Of a DNA stretch of 51,887 nucleotides, positions 43,323 through 51,887 are shown piece by piece. Source of the DNA: Mesorhizobium prunaredense (GTDB lineage: Bacteria; Pseudomonadota; Alphaproteobacteria; Rhizobiales; Rhizobiaceae); NCBI RefSeq assembly GCF_900156895.1, contig NZ_FTPD01000067.1:271673-323559 (forward strand), written 5' to 3'. Every line of letters begins with the position of its first letter. The first letter of the stretch is position 1. The notes under the pieces are model-generated. The model had not been told where the DNA came from. It did no database searches and saw only the letters and a program-made list of their open reading frames with translations. Both the position numbers and the translations under genes were made by a program.

Positions 43323-44480
43323 ATGCAGCTTGAATATATCGGCGCCTTCAATGTGGTGCTTGGCGTGCTTGCGCGTTTCTGGCCGGTCTGGATCGCTCTC
43401 GTCCTGGTGATGGGGGCGAGCTTCGCCTACAAGAAGAGGCTTGGCCTCTACGGTCAGCTTTTCGACAGCGGCGTCGGCATTGCCGGCGTCGGCATCTGCC
43501 TGTTCTGGCTGTTCACAGCGATCTTTGCGTCGACCATTTCGCCCTTCGATCCACTGGCGCAGGTTTCGATCATGAAGGACGCGCTGCCCGGCGCGGTCGA
43601 GCCGCAATCGGGACTTGTCTACCTGTTCGGCGGCGACAAGCTTGCCCGCGACGTGTTCAGCCGCATGGTCTACGGCAGCCAGATCGTGCTGATCATCGCG
43701 CCGGCGGCGACCGGGTTTGCGCTGATGGTCGGCATCACGCTCGGCCTGCCGGCCGGCTATTATGGCGGCAGGATCGATACGGTGCTGTCATTCCTCGCCA
43801 ATCTGGTGCTCGCCTTCCCGGTGATCCTGCTGTTCTACCTCCTGGTGACGCCGGGCATCATGGAGACACCGATTCCCTATGCGATGGCCGGCGTGTTCTT
43901 CATGTTTCCGATCATCTTCTTCAGCGTGCTGTTCTGGACGCGCTACAAGAAACGGCCCGACCGCCTTTACATCCTGCTGGGGCTGACGCTGATCATTGGC
44001 GGCTGGGTCTATGCCGGCCTGGTCTTCGATGCCGATCCGTTCAGGATCATCCATATCGATCCCAACCAGCTCAACATCTTCGTGGCGGTGGTGTTCGCCT
44101 CCAGCCCCGGCGTGTTCCGCATCGTGCGCGGCCTGGTCATGGACATCAAAACGCGCGACTATGTGGCGGCGGCGCAGACGCGCGGTGAATCGCCCTGGTA
44201 CATCATGCTGTGGGAGGTCCTGCCCAACGCGCGCGGGCCGCTGATCGTCGATGGCTGCCTGCGTATCGGCTACACCACGATCCTGCTCGGCACGCTCGGC
44301 TATTTCGGCCTGGGGCTGGCGCCCGAGAGCCCGGACTGGGGCACCGCGATCAAGGATGCCAGCCGGCTGCTGCGCTCCTTCATCCATCCGGCGCTGCCGC
44401 CGACGATCGCGCTGATGTCGTTCGTGCTGGGCCTTAACCTTTTGGCCGACTCGCTGCGTGAGCAATCGATGAAAGATTGA
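43323..44480 (+). CDS. Peptide-type ABC transporter permease (DppC-like, enlarged)
   Basis: A 385-residue permease, longer than the usual 280-310. The DppC pattern is present: HLFGGDKLARDVFSRMVYGSQ-like sequence (YLFGGDKLARDVFSRM), the loop YVAAAQTRGESPWYIMLWEVLPNA and GLGLAPESPDWGTAI. The extra length comes from an additional hydrophobic stretch around residues 190-250 (FFMFPIIFFSVLFW, LYILLGLTLIIGGWVYAGLVF), i.e. two extra membrane helices between family segments. It follows DppB-like by 12 bp. Confidence 0.9.
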   Translation: MQLEYIGAFNVVLGVLARFWPVWIALVLVMGASFAYKKRLGLYGQLFDSGVGIAGVGICLFWLFTAIFASTISPFDPLAQVSIMKDALPGAVEPQSGLVYLFGGDKLARDVFSRMVYGSQIVLIIAPAATGFALMVGITLGLPAGYYGGRIDTVLSFLANLVLAFPVILLFYLLVTPGIMETPIPYAMAGVFFMFPIIFFSVLFWTRYKKRPDRLYILLGLTLIIGGWVYAGLVFDADPFRIIHIDPNQLNIFVAVVFASSPGVFRIVRGLVMDIKTRDYVAAAQTRGESPWYIMLWEVLPNARGPLIVDGCLRIGYTTILLGTLGYFGLGLAPESPDWGTAIKDASRLLRSFIHPALPPTIALMSFVLGLNLLADSLREQSMKD

Positions 44481-44531
44481 TGGACGGGTTCTCGACCCGA
44501 TATGCTGAAAGAACCAGGATTGGAGCGACCC

Positions 44532-46760
44532 ATGAATGAGGCAGTTCGAAATCCCGCCGAGCCGACCAATGGGCCGACCAATGGGCCGATCATCGAGATC
44601 GAGAACCTGTCGATCTCCTTCTTCACCCGCAAGGGCGAGATACCGGCCGTCATGGACTTCTCCTGCACGGTCATGCCTGGCGAAGCGATGGGCATCGTCG
44701 GCGAATCCGGCTGCGGCAAGTCGACCGTGTCGCTCGGCATCATGCGCGACCTCTCCAACATCGGAAAGATCGTCGGCGGCCGGATAAAGTTCCAGGGCAA
44801 GGACATGGGCGAGCTGTCCGACGAGGAACTGCGCGCCATCCGCGGCAACAAGATCGCGATGATCTACCAGGAGCCGATGGCCAGCCTGAACCCGGCGATG
44901 AAGGTCGGCCAGCAACTGATGGAAGTGCCGCTGATCCACGACAAGGTGTCGAAGGAAGAGGCTTACAGGCGCGCGCTGGAAATGGTGCGATCGGTCAGGC
45001 TGCCCGATCCCGAGCGCATGATGCGCTCGTTTCCGCACCAGCTTTCCGGTGGCCAGCAACAGCGTATCGTCATCGCCATGGCGCTGCTGTCGAAGCCGGC
45101 GCTGCTGCTGCTTGACGAGCCGACGACGGCGCTCGACGTGACGGTGGAAGCCGGCATCGTCGACCTGGTCAAAGGGCTCGGCGAGAAGTTCGGCACCTCG
45201 ATGATCTTCGTGTCGCACAATCTCGGCCTGATCCTGGAAACCTGCGACCGCATCACGGTGATGTATTCGGGCGAAGCGGTGGAGACCGGCAAGATCAAGG
45301 ACGTCTTCGACCGGATGCGCCATCCCTACACGCAAGGCCTGTTCCGCTCGATCCCGCTGCCCGGCGCCGACAAGAATTCGCGGCCTCTGATCTCCATCCC
45401 GGGGCAATTGCCGCTGCCGCACGAGCGGCCGAAGGGCTGCAATTTCGGCCCCCGCTGCCACCATTTCGTCGAGGGCGTCTGCAACGCCGCCGAAATCCCG
45501 ATGATCGCGGTCGACGGCCATGAAGGCCATTTTTCGCGCTGCGTGCGCTTCAACGAGATCGACTGGGAAGCGCTGCCGCCCGGCGCCAAGAAGGTCAACG
45601 AGCGCGTCGAGCCCGGCGCGCCGGTGCTCAAGATCGAGGATCTCAAAAAGTACTACAAGGTCGGCGGCAGCGAGGTGTTCGGCTCGAGCGAGGGCCGCGT
45701 CGTCAAGGCCAATGAGACGATCTCCTTCATGGCGCGCGAATCCGAGACCGTCGCCATTGTCGGCGAGTCCGGCTGCGGAAAATCGACGCTGGCCAAGGTG
45801 CTGCTCGGACTGGAGACGGCAAGCTCCGGCAGCGTGACGCTCGGCAACCAGCAAATCCAGTCGATCGGGGTCGAGAACCGCAGCGTCGAGACGGTGTCGT
45901 CGATCCAGATGGTGTTCCAGAATCCGTTCGACACGCTCAACCCCAGCCATACGGTCGGCTCGCAGATCATCCGCACGCTGGAAAAGTTCAATGTCGGCAA
46001 CACCGTTGCCGACCGCCGCAAACGCATGCTGGAACTGCTCGACCTGGTGAAGCTGCCACGGGCGTTCGAGACCCGCAAGCCGCGCCAGCTTTCCGGCGGC
46101 CAGAAGCAGCGCATCGGCGTGGCGCGGGCCTTTGCCGGCGATGCCAAGGTGGTGGTGGCCGACGAGCCGGTCTCTGCACTCGATGTGTCGGTGCAGGCGG
46201 CGGTGACCGAACTGTTGATGGACATCCAGCGCAAGAACAAGACGACGATGCTGTTCATCAGCCACGACCTGTCGGTGGTGCGCTACATCGCCGACCGCGT
46301 CGTCGTCATGTATCTCGGCTATATCGTCGAGCAGGGCACGACCGACCAGATCTTTTCGCCCCCCTATCATCCCTACACCGAGGCGCTGCTGTCGGCGATC
46401 CCGATCGCCGACACCAGCGTGATCAAGAAGCACATCGTGCTGGAGGGCGACATCCCCTCGGCGATGAACCCGCCAACCGGCTGTCCGTTCCAGACCCGCT
46501 GCGGCTACAAGAAGCTGGTGCCGGACAATCTTTGCGAGACGCAGGTGCCGCCGGTCAAGCATCTCGGCGACGGTCATATGAGCCTGTGCTGGCTTGCCGA
46601 CGACGTGCTGGCGAAAATGGAGCCGGTGATCAAGTTCGACAAGGAGCATGCCGCCAATGAAGGCGTGCCGGAAGACGCGCCGCACGGCGTCGGTCCGGGC
46701 TTTGCCGGCGCTCCGCCGCAGCGTCCGCACGGCAAGAGGCCGAAGCTGACGGACGATTAG
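44532..46760 (+). CDS. Fused peptide-type ABC ATPase (DppD-DppF in one chain)
   Basis: A 742-residue protein carrying both ATPases. Domain 1: Walker A GESGCGKST (57-65), signature LSGGQQQR, Walker B LLLLDEPTTALD, and a C-terminal oligopeptide-type cysteine motif CNFGPRCHHFVEGVC. Domain 2: a second GESGCGKST, signature LSGGQKQR, VVVADEPVSALD and CPFQTRC...NLC. The two are normally separate genes. Both have complete catalytic motifs, so both should hydrolyse ATP. The ATG at 44532 is preferred (TTGGAGCG upstream) over ATG 44502. A 12-bp repeat gives NGPTNGP near the start. Confidence 0.92.
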   Translation: MNEAVRNPAEPTNGPTNGPIIEIENLSISFFTRKGEIPAVMDFSCTVMPGEAMGIVGESGCGKSTVSLGIMRDLSNIGKIVGGRIKFQGKDMGELSDEELRAIRGNKIAMIYQEPMASLNPAMKVGQQLMEVPLIHDKVSKEEAYRRALEMVRSVRLPDPERMMRSFPHQLSGGQQQRIVIAMALLSKPALLLLDEPTTALDVTVEAGIVDLVKGLGEKFGTSMIFVSHNLGLILETCDRITVMYSGEAVETGKIKDVFDRMRHPYTQGLFRSIPLPGADKNSRPLISIPGQLPLPHERPKGCNFGPRCHHFVEGVCNAAEIPMIAVDGHEGHFSRCVRFNEIDWEALPPGAKKVNERVEPGAPVLKIEDLKKYYKVGGSEVFGSSEGRVVKANETISFMARESETVAIVGESGCGKSTLAKVLLGLETASSGSVTLGNQQIQSIGVENRSVETVSSIQMVFQNPFDTLNPSHTVGSQIIRTLEKFNVGNTVADRRKRMLELLDLVKLPRAFETRKPRQLSGGQKQRIGVARAFAGDAKVVVADEPVSALDVSVQAAVTELLMDIQRKNKTTMLFISHDLSVVRYIADRVVVMYLGYIVEQGTTDQIFSPPYHPYTEALLSAIPIADTSVIKKHIVLEGDIPSAMNPPTGCPFQTRCGYKKLVPDNLCETQVPPVKHLGDGHMSLCWLADDVLAKMEPVIKFDKEHAANEGVPEDAPHGVGPGFAGAPPQRPHGKRPKLTDD

Positions 46761-46773
46761 ATCCGTGGCGCCA

Positions 46774-47364
46774 TCAACGCGCGCATTGGCGTAGCTGCGC
46801 GGCGTAGTCCCGAGCCATCTGCTCGGTGGCCCGCGCGTAGCGCTGCACGCCGGCATCGCCGCGGTTGCCGCGGCCATAGGCCGTCCAGCCGAGATAATAG
46901 GCCAGATAGAGATTGTAGGTGTCGTTGCGGGCGACGCCGAGCGTGTCTGATGTCTTGGAATGATACCAGCCGACGAAATCGACGGCATCGGCGAAGCTGG
47001 TGCGGCGCGCCGCCCAGCTGCCGGTCTCGCTCTGATATTGCGCCCAGGTGCCGTCGAGCGCCTGCGAGAAGCCGGTGGCGCTGGAGACGCGTTTCCAGGG
47101 AATGAAGCCGAGCAGCTTCTTGCGCGGCGGCCTGGCGTTGCTCTTGAAGCCGGATTCCTTGCGCACCGTCGCCATCAGCACGGGAACCGGCACGCCATGC
47201 TTCCGTTCGGCGCGTTCGGCCGCCGCCTGCCAGTTGTCGAGCCAGCCGTCGTTCTGGTCGAAGACGGCGCAGACATCGTTGATATGGCTCGGCGGCGTCG
47301 CGCAGGCCGACAGCGCCAGCAGCACGGCAACAGCTACCATTTTACTAAAACTCGACCTACCCAT
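46774..47364 (-). CDS. Lytic transglycosylase-like lipoprotein (SLT fold)
   Basis: A 196-residue protein. The signal peptide ends in the lipobox LSAC, with lipid-modified C21. The SLT-type part has the catalytic glutamate E70 in ATVRKESGF, followed by GFSQALDGTWAQYQ and LAYYLGWTAYGRG. It probably cuts peptidoglycan glycan strands from the outer membrane side. The ATG at 47364 has no good ribosome site; ATG 47340 in the same frame would shorten the signal n-region. It is convergent with the ABC ATPase gene (13 bp between stops) and divergent from the methyltransferase. Confidence 0.82.
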   Translation of the reverse strand: MGRSSFSKMVAVAVLLALSACATPPSHINDVCAVFDQNDGWLDNWQAAAERAERKHGVPVPVLMATVRKESGFKSNARPPRKKLLGFIPWKRVSSATGFSQALDGTWAQYQSETGSWAARRTSFADAVDFVGWYHSKTSDTLGVARNDTYNLYLAYYLGWTAYGRGNRGDAGVQRYARATEQMARDYAAQLRQCAR

Positions 47365-47573
47365 TGGAAGAGGATTAGGCCGGAATCATAAAGGGAATCT
47401 TGCGGCGTTCCTTAACGGCTGATCGGCCGCTTTGGCCGCGACACAGCGATGATGGATATTCCGACGTTTTCCGTCGCTTTTGTCGGCACGAAAATCCCAA
47501 AGTGCCGCCTTGGCTAAAATCGCGCCCGCAGGTGGCGGATTTCTGACAGCCCGATCGTCGTGCCGGCGCTTTG

Positions 47574-49121
47574 ATGCGCCGCATGACCGAACCGAGACGC
47601 AAGCGCGGCGCCGAGCGAACCAGCAACAGGGGACCGGCCGCCATCCCGCAACTGCCGTTGCGCCGCGTGACCAATCCCTATCCGCCGATGGCTATGCTCT
47701 CGGCCGACCAGATCGAGGCGATCCACCGGGCGTCGATGCACATTCTGGAGAATTTCGGCATCGAGGTGATGAGCCCGCGGGCGCTTTCGCTGTTCGAGAA
47801 GGCCGGCGCCAAGGTCGATCATGCGTCGATGACTGTCCGCATCGACCGCGGCATGGTCGACCAGGCACTGAAGACGACGCGGTCCAGCTATACGCTGACG
47901 CCGCGCAACCCGGCCCACACGGTCCATCTCGGCGGCAACACCATCAATTTTACGCTCGTCGCCGGACCGCCGAACGTGCATGACATGGAACGCGGCCGGC
48001 GCGCCGGCAATTTGCGTGACTATTGCGATCTCACCCGGCTGGCGCAGCATTTCAACTGCATCCACATGCTGGGCAATCAGGTCTGCGCACCGGTGGAACT
48101 GCCGGCCAATTCACGCCACCTCGACACCTATTTCGCCAATCTGACGCTGACCGACAAGAGTTTTCACGTCTCGGCGATCGGCCGCGGCAGGGCGCTGGAC
48201 GGCATCGAAATGATGGCGATTTCGCAGGGCTTGAGCCTCGACCAGATGCGCGACCATCCCGGCGTCACCACCATCATCTCGGTCAATTCGCCGCGCCGTT
48301 TCGACGAAATGATGGCCGAGGGCCTGATGACCATGGCCGAGTTCGGCCAATCGGTTGCGGTGACGCCGTTCACGCTGATGGGGGCGATGAGCCCGGTGAC
48401 GCTTGCCGGCGCGCTGGCGCAACAGAACGCCGAGGCACTGTTCGGCGTGGTCTTGACGCAGCTTGTCCGCCCTGGCGCCCCGGTCATGTATGGCGCCTTC
48501 ACCTCCAATGTCGACATGAAGTCCGGTGCGCCGGCCTTTGGCACGCCGGAGAACACCAAGGCCAACATCGCCTCCGGGCAATTGGCGCGACGCTATGATC
48601 TGCCCTACCGGACGACGCCGGGCTCGGCCTCCAACGCCGCCGACGCGCAAGGCGCCTATGAGACGCTGATGGCGCTGTGGGGGGCGGTGCTCGGCCACGG
48701 CAATCTGGTCTACCACGCTGCCGGCTGGCAGGAGGGCGGGCTGACCGCATCGTTCGAAAAGTTCATCATCGACGTCGAGATGATCCAGCACATGATGGAG
48801 TTTTTGCGTCCGATCGAAGTCAACGAGGCGGAACTCGCCGTCGAGGCGCTGGGTGCGGTGCCGACCGGCGGCCATTTCTTCGGCGAGCCGCACACGCTGG
48901 AGCGCTATGCAACCGCCTTCTACCAGCCGATGCTCTCCAATTGGCAGAACTACGAGGCTTGGCAGGAGGCCGGCGGGCTCGACGCCACGACGCGGGCGAC
49001 GCGGCTGTGGAAGAAAGCGCTGGAAGACCATGTCGAGCCGACGATGGATATTGCGGTGCGCGAGGCGCTGGAGGCGTATGTGGCCAGGCGCAAGGAAGCG
49101 ATCGGGCAGGGCGAGCCGTGA
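47574..49121 (+). CDS. MttB-family (trimethylamine methyltransferase-like) protein, non-pyrrolysine
   Basis: About 515 residues of the MTTB superfamily: LSADQIEAIHRASMHILENFGIEVMSP-type start, NFTLVAGPPNVHDMERGRRAGNLRDYCDLTRLAQH, and the C-terminal GGHFFGEPHTLERY. No in-frame amber codon occurs, so the protein has no pyrrolysine; such homologues in other bacteria demethylate glycine betaine or other quaternary amines, passing the methyl to a corrinoid protein. No corrinoid protein gene is in this window. The start is uncertain between ATG 47574 and ATG 47583; neither has a strong ribosome site. The dimethylglycine-dehydrogenase-like gene follows, and dimethylglycine is the product of glycine betaine demethylation. 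Confidence 0.88.
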   Translation: MRRMTEPRRKRGAERTSNRGPAAIPQLPLRRVTNPYPPMAMLSADQIEAIHRASMHILENFGIEVMSPRALSLFEKAGAKVDHASMTVRIDRGMVDQALKTTRSSYTLTPRNPAHTVHLGGNTINFTLVAGPPNVHDMERGRRAGNLRDYCDLTRLAQHFNCIHMLGNQVCAPVELPANSRHLDTYFANLTLTDKSFHVSAIGRGRALDGIEMMAISQGLSLDQMRDHPGVTTIISVNSPRRFDEMMAEGLMTMAEFGQSVAVTPFTLMGAMSPVTLAGALAQQNAEALFGVVLTQLVRPGAPVMYGAFTSNVDMKSGAPAFGTPENTKANIASGQLARRYDLPYRTTPGSASNAADAQGAYETLMALWGAVLGHGNLVYHAAGWQEGGLTASFEKFIIDVEMIQHMMEFLRPIEVNEAELAVEALGAVPTGGHFFGEPHTLERYATAFYQPMLSNWQNYEAWQEAGGLDATTRATRLWKKALEDHVEPTMDIAVREALEAYVARRKEAIGQGEP

Positions 49122-49145
49122 TGGTCGAAGGCTTGCGCTCGTGTA

Positions 49146-49314
49146 CCCCCCTCTGTCCTGCCCTCTTTGCCAAAACTTGGCATCTCCCCCTCAAGGGGGG
49201 AGATTGGCTGTCACGTTCTCCTTCGCCAATTACCAACGTTGAAAAGAGCGCGGCGGCGCCGTCGCTGCTGATCTCCCCCCTTGAGGGGGAGATGGCCGGA
49301 AGGCCAGAGGGGGG
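49146..49314. repeat. Composite palindromic intergenic repeat (family B)
   Basis: Outer arms CCCCCCTCTG (49146-49155) and CAGAGGGGGG (49305-49314) enclose two hairpins, ATCTCCCCC...GGGGGGAGAT at 49182-49204 and its exact inverted copy at 49271-49293. The element fills most of the 258-bp gap between the methyltransferase and the dehydrogenase. The two genes may still be one transcript with this structure inside. Confidence 0.75.
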
Positions 49315-49379
49315 TGGCTTGGCTCCTCCCGCACCGATTCATCTCACCCCTCCAACTCCCTGAAATAACGAGAAAACCC

Positions 49380-51821
49380 ATGAAATCGCATGCGAAGGTC
49401 GTGGTCATTGGCGGCGGTGTCGTCGGCTGTTCGGTGCTGTTCCATCTCGCCCGTCACGGCTGGACCGACATTGTGCTTCTGGAGCGCGACGAGCTGACTT
49501 CCGGCTCGACCTGGCACGCGGCCGGCGGCATGCACACGATCAATGGCGATCCCAACGTCGCCAAGCTGCAGAAATACACGATCTCGCTGTACAAGGAGAT
49601 CGAGGAACTGTCCGGCCAGGCGACCGGTGTGCATCTGACCGGTGGCGTGCTTCTGGCGGCGACCGAGGCGCGGCTCGACTGGCTGCGCGGCGTCGTCGCC
49701 AAGGGCCGCTATCTTGGCATCGACCTCGAGGAGATTTCGCCTGATGAGGCGGCCGAGTTGATGCCGCTGCTCGACCCGAAACAGTTCGTCGGCGCGGTGC
49801 GCAACAAGGAGGACGGTCACCTCGACCCGTCCGGCGTCACCCACGCCTATGCCAAGGCGGCCAGGAAACTTGGCGCCGAGGTTGAGCGCTTCACCAAGGT
49901 CGAGGATATCGTGCGCCGCGCCGACGGGCTGTGGCGCGTCATCACCAACAAGGGTGAGGTGGTGGCCGAGCATGTCGTCAACGCCGGCGGCCTGTGGGCG
50001 CGCGAGGTCGGCCGCATGGTTGGTCTCGAACTGCCGGTGCTGGCGATGGAACACATGTATCTGATCACCGAGGACATGCCGGAGGTCGCCGCCTGGAACC
50101 AGAAGACCGGCACGGAGATCATCCACGCGGTCGATTTCGACGGCGAGCTCTATCTGCGCCAGGAGCGCGGCGGCATGCTGATGGGCACCTATGAGAAAGC
50201 CAACAAGCCATGGTCCGAGCTTCAGACACCGTGGAATTTCGGCCACGAGTTGCTGGAGCCCGACATCGACCGCATCGCGCCGTCACTGGAAGTCGGGTTC
50301 CGGCATTTCCCGGCCTTCCAGAACACCGGCATCAGGCAGATCATCAACGGCCCCTTCACCTTCGCGCCCGACGGCAACCCTTTGGTCGGGCCGGTGCGCG
50401 GCCTGCCGGGCTTCTGGGTCGCCTGCGGCGTCATGGCCGGGTTTTCGCAGGGCGGCGGTGTTGGCCTGGCGCTGTCGAACTGGATGATCGAGGGCGATCC
50501 CGGCGCCGACATCTGGGCGATGGATGTCTCGCGCTACGGCGACTGGGCAACAATGGCCTACACCAACGCCAAGGTGCGCGAGAATTATTCGCGGCGTTTT
50601 TCCATCCGCTTCCCCAATGAGGAGCTGCCTGCCGGGCGGCCGCTCAAGACTACACCGGTCTACGACCTTTTGTCGGCGAAGGGCGCGCAGTGGGGTGTGG
50701 CCTTTGGGCTGGAAGTGCCGCTGTGGTATGCGCCCGAAGACGTCAGGGACGAATTCTCGTGGCGGCGCTCGAGCGATTTCGAGCATGTCGCAAAAGAGGT
50801 GAGGACGGTGCGGACAAGTGTCGGCCTGTCGGAAATCTCGTCCTTCGCCAAATACAGGGTGACGGGCGCGGGCGCCGCGGCCTGGCTCGACCGCCTGCTT
50901 GCCTGCAGGCTGCCAAAGCCCGGCCGCATGACGCTGGCGCCGATGCTGAAAGAAGACGGCAGGCTGATCGGCGATTTTTCGCTGGCCAATCTCGGCAGCC
51001 GCAGTTCCAGCGGGGAGGGCTGGTTCCTCGCTGGTTCCGGCATTGCCGAGCAGTATCACATGCGCTGGTTCGAGGCGCATCTGCCGAAGGACGGTTCGGT
51101 GATGATCGAGGCGCTGGGGGCGAAGCTGACGGGCCTGTCGATCGCCGGACCGAAGGCGCGGGACGTGCTTGCCAGGGCTACGCGGACGGATGTGTCGAAT
51201 GCGGCGTTTCCGTTCATGGCTACGGCCAGGATGGATATCGGCATGGCGCCGTGCCTGGTCGGCCGCGTCAGCTACACCGGCGATCTCGGCTACGAGATCT
51301 GGGTGGCGCCGGAATATCAGCGTGCCGCGTACCAGACCCTGATCGCGGCCGGCGAAGACTTCGGCATCGGCCTGTTCGGCGCCCGCGCGCTCAACGCGCT
51401 GCGGTTGGAGAAGAACTACGGCTCGTGGGCGCGCGAATACCGGCCGATCTATGGTCCGCTGGAGGCCGGGCTCGACCGTTTCGTCGCCTACGGGAAAGAA
51501 ACCGATTTCATCGGCAGGCAGGCGGCACTGGCTGAGCGCCAGCAAGGCGGCAAGCTGCGGCTGCGCGCCTTTGTCGTCGATGCGGCAGACGCCGACGTCA
51601 TCGGCGACGAGCCGATCTGGTTCGACGGCGCCGTGCGCGGCTGGGTCACGTCAGGCGGCTACGCCCACCATTCAAAGACGTCCATGGCCCTGGGCTATGT
51701 GCCGAAGGAGATCGCCGACGAGGCCGACGGTTTCGAGATCGAACTCTTGGGCAAGCGCTACCCCGCCCGAGTGCAGCCGACGCCGCTGTTCGACGCGAAT
51801 CTCGAGCGGATGCGCGGGTGA
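49380..51821 (+). CDS. Dimethylglycine/sarcosine dehydrogenase-like flavoprotein with GcvT domain
   Basis: An 813-residue two-part enzyme. The N-terminal DAO-type FAD domain has GGGVVGCSV (11-19), E36 at the end of strand 2 and SGSTWHAAGG, where H46 matches the covalent FAD site of dimethylglycine dehydrogenase. The C-terminal part (about 430-810) is a GcvT/aminomethyltransferase-like folate domain: YRVTGAGAAAWLDRLL, LSIAGPKARDVL, GDLGYEIWV and ARALNALRLEKNYGSW. It oxidises an N-methyl group and passes the carbon to tetrahydrofolate. The ATG at 49380 is chosen since the FAD motif starts six residues later; its ribosome site is weak. It fits as the step after the MttB-like enzyme. Confidence 0.92.
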   Translation: MKSHAKVVVIGGGVVGCSVLFHLARHGWTDIVLLERDELTSGSTWHAAGGMHTINGDPNVAKLQKYTISLYKEIEELSGQATGVHLTGGVLLAATEARLDWLRGVVAKGRYLGIDLEEISPDEAAELMPLLDPKQFVGAVRNKEDGHLDPSGVTHAYAKAARKLGAEVERFTKVEDIVRRADGLWRVITNKGEVVAEHVVNAGGLWAREVGRMVGLELPVLAMEHMYLITEDMPEVAAWNQKTGTEIIHAVDFDGELYLRQERGGMLMGTYEKANKPWSELQTPWNFGHELLEPDIDRIAPSLEVGFRHFPAFQNTGIRQIINGPFTFAPDGNPLVGPVRGLPGFWVACGVMAGFSQGGGVGLALSNWMIEGDPGADIWAMDVSRYGDWATMAYTNAKVRENYSRRFSIRFPNEELPAGRPLKTTPVYDLLSAKGAQWGVAFGLEVPLWYAPEDVRDEFSWRRSSDFEHVAKEVRTVRTSVGLSEISSFAKYRVTGAGAAAWLDRLLACRLPKPGRMTLAPMLKEDGRLIGDFSLANLGSRSSSGEGWFLAGSGIAEQYHMRWFEAHLPKDGSVMIEALGAKLTGLSIAGPKARDVLARATRTDVSNAAFPFMATARMDIGMAPCLVGRVSYTGDLGYEIWVAPEYQRAAYQTLIAAGEDFGIGLFGARALNALRLEKNYGSWAREYRPIYGPLEAGLDRFVAYGKETDFIGRQAALAERQQGGKLRLRAFVVDAADADVIGDEPIWFDGAVRGWVTSGGYAHHSKTSMALGYVPKEIADEADGFEIELLGKRYPARVQPTPLFDANLERMRG

Positions 51822-51850
51822 TGGCGCTGCCATTGCGCGGGTCGGCGGGA

Positions 51851-51887
51851 CAGCGCCCCCCTCTGTCCTGCCGGACATCTCCCCTAC
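51851..51887. repeat. Left end of a family B palindromic repeat, cut by the window edge
   Basis: The sequence is nearly the same as the left arm of the element at 5071-5105 (CTCTGTCCTGCCGGACAT is shared). Its right half lies beyond the window. Confidence 0.7.

Noticed and set aside
43788..46988. A very long open frame (over 1,000 codons) on the minus strand across the peptide-type ABC genes
   Set aside because: It is antisense to clear permease and ATPase genes, its translation is Arg/His/Gly/Asp-rich without known motifs, and such shadows are expected in GC-rich DNA.
47574..49121. Pyrrolysine-containing trimethylamine methyltransferase
   Set aside because: There is no in-frame amber codon in the gene, and no pyl genes are seen.

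Overview
The window reads as chromosomal DNA of a GC-rich alphaproteobacterium of the order Hyphomicrobiales, most likely Mesorhizobium or a close relative. This is inferred from codon use, gene families (DUF3175, ArsR-SRPBCC pair, Rrf2-linked sulfate transporter, A2M-PBP1C, TamAB) and many palindromic intergenic repeats of the kind seen in rhizobia. No rRNA, tRNA, CRISPR array, phage gene or transposase was recognised.

Layout. 1-5 kb: the start of a GlxA-type regulator, an FAD oxidoreductase, the remnant of a GntR/FadR regulator, then a divergent pair (3-hydroxyisobutyrate-dehydrogenase-like protein and an NAD-dependent epimerase) followed by an intact GntR/FadR regulator. A perfect FadR-type operator lies between the divergent pair. 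5-8.4 kb: DUF3175 protein, MFS transporter, ArsR repressor with SRPBCC partner, small membrane protein. 8.6-15.2 kb: a LacI regulator resembling the gluconate repressor, a CUT2-type ABC importer (binding protein, double ATPase, two permeases) and a gluconokinase, which together look like an ABC-based gluconate or related sugar-acid uptake operon. 15.2-21.7 kb: sulfate/thiosulfate uptake on the minus strand (sbp, cysT, cysW, cysA, a second sbp) with an Rrf2 regulator and a vapBC toxin-antitoxin pair lodged between cysA and the second sbp. 22-30 kb: a bacterial alpha-2-macroglobulin and penicillin-binding protein 1C on the minus strand. 30.2-40.1 kb: tamA and an exceptionally long tamB. 40.5-46.8 kb: a peptide-type ABC importer with a Tat-exported binding protein and both ATPases fused in one chain. 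46.8-51.8 kb: a lytic-transglycosylase-like lipoprotein, a non-pyrrolysine MttB-family methyltransferase and a dimethylglycine/sarcosine dehydrogenase-like flavoprotein, suggesting catabolism of methylated amines.

Most striking observations: (1) TamB has about 2,638 residues because it carries long internal repeats with an exact 1,866-bp (622-residue) period, parts of them almost identical at DNA level; (2) a self-consistent gluconate-type ABC importer locus with a matching LacI palindrome; (3) a decayed regulator whose C-terminal domain matches the intact GntR gene about 3 kb away; (4) palindromic repeat elements in at least six intergenic positions, one of which supplies the translation start region of pbpC.
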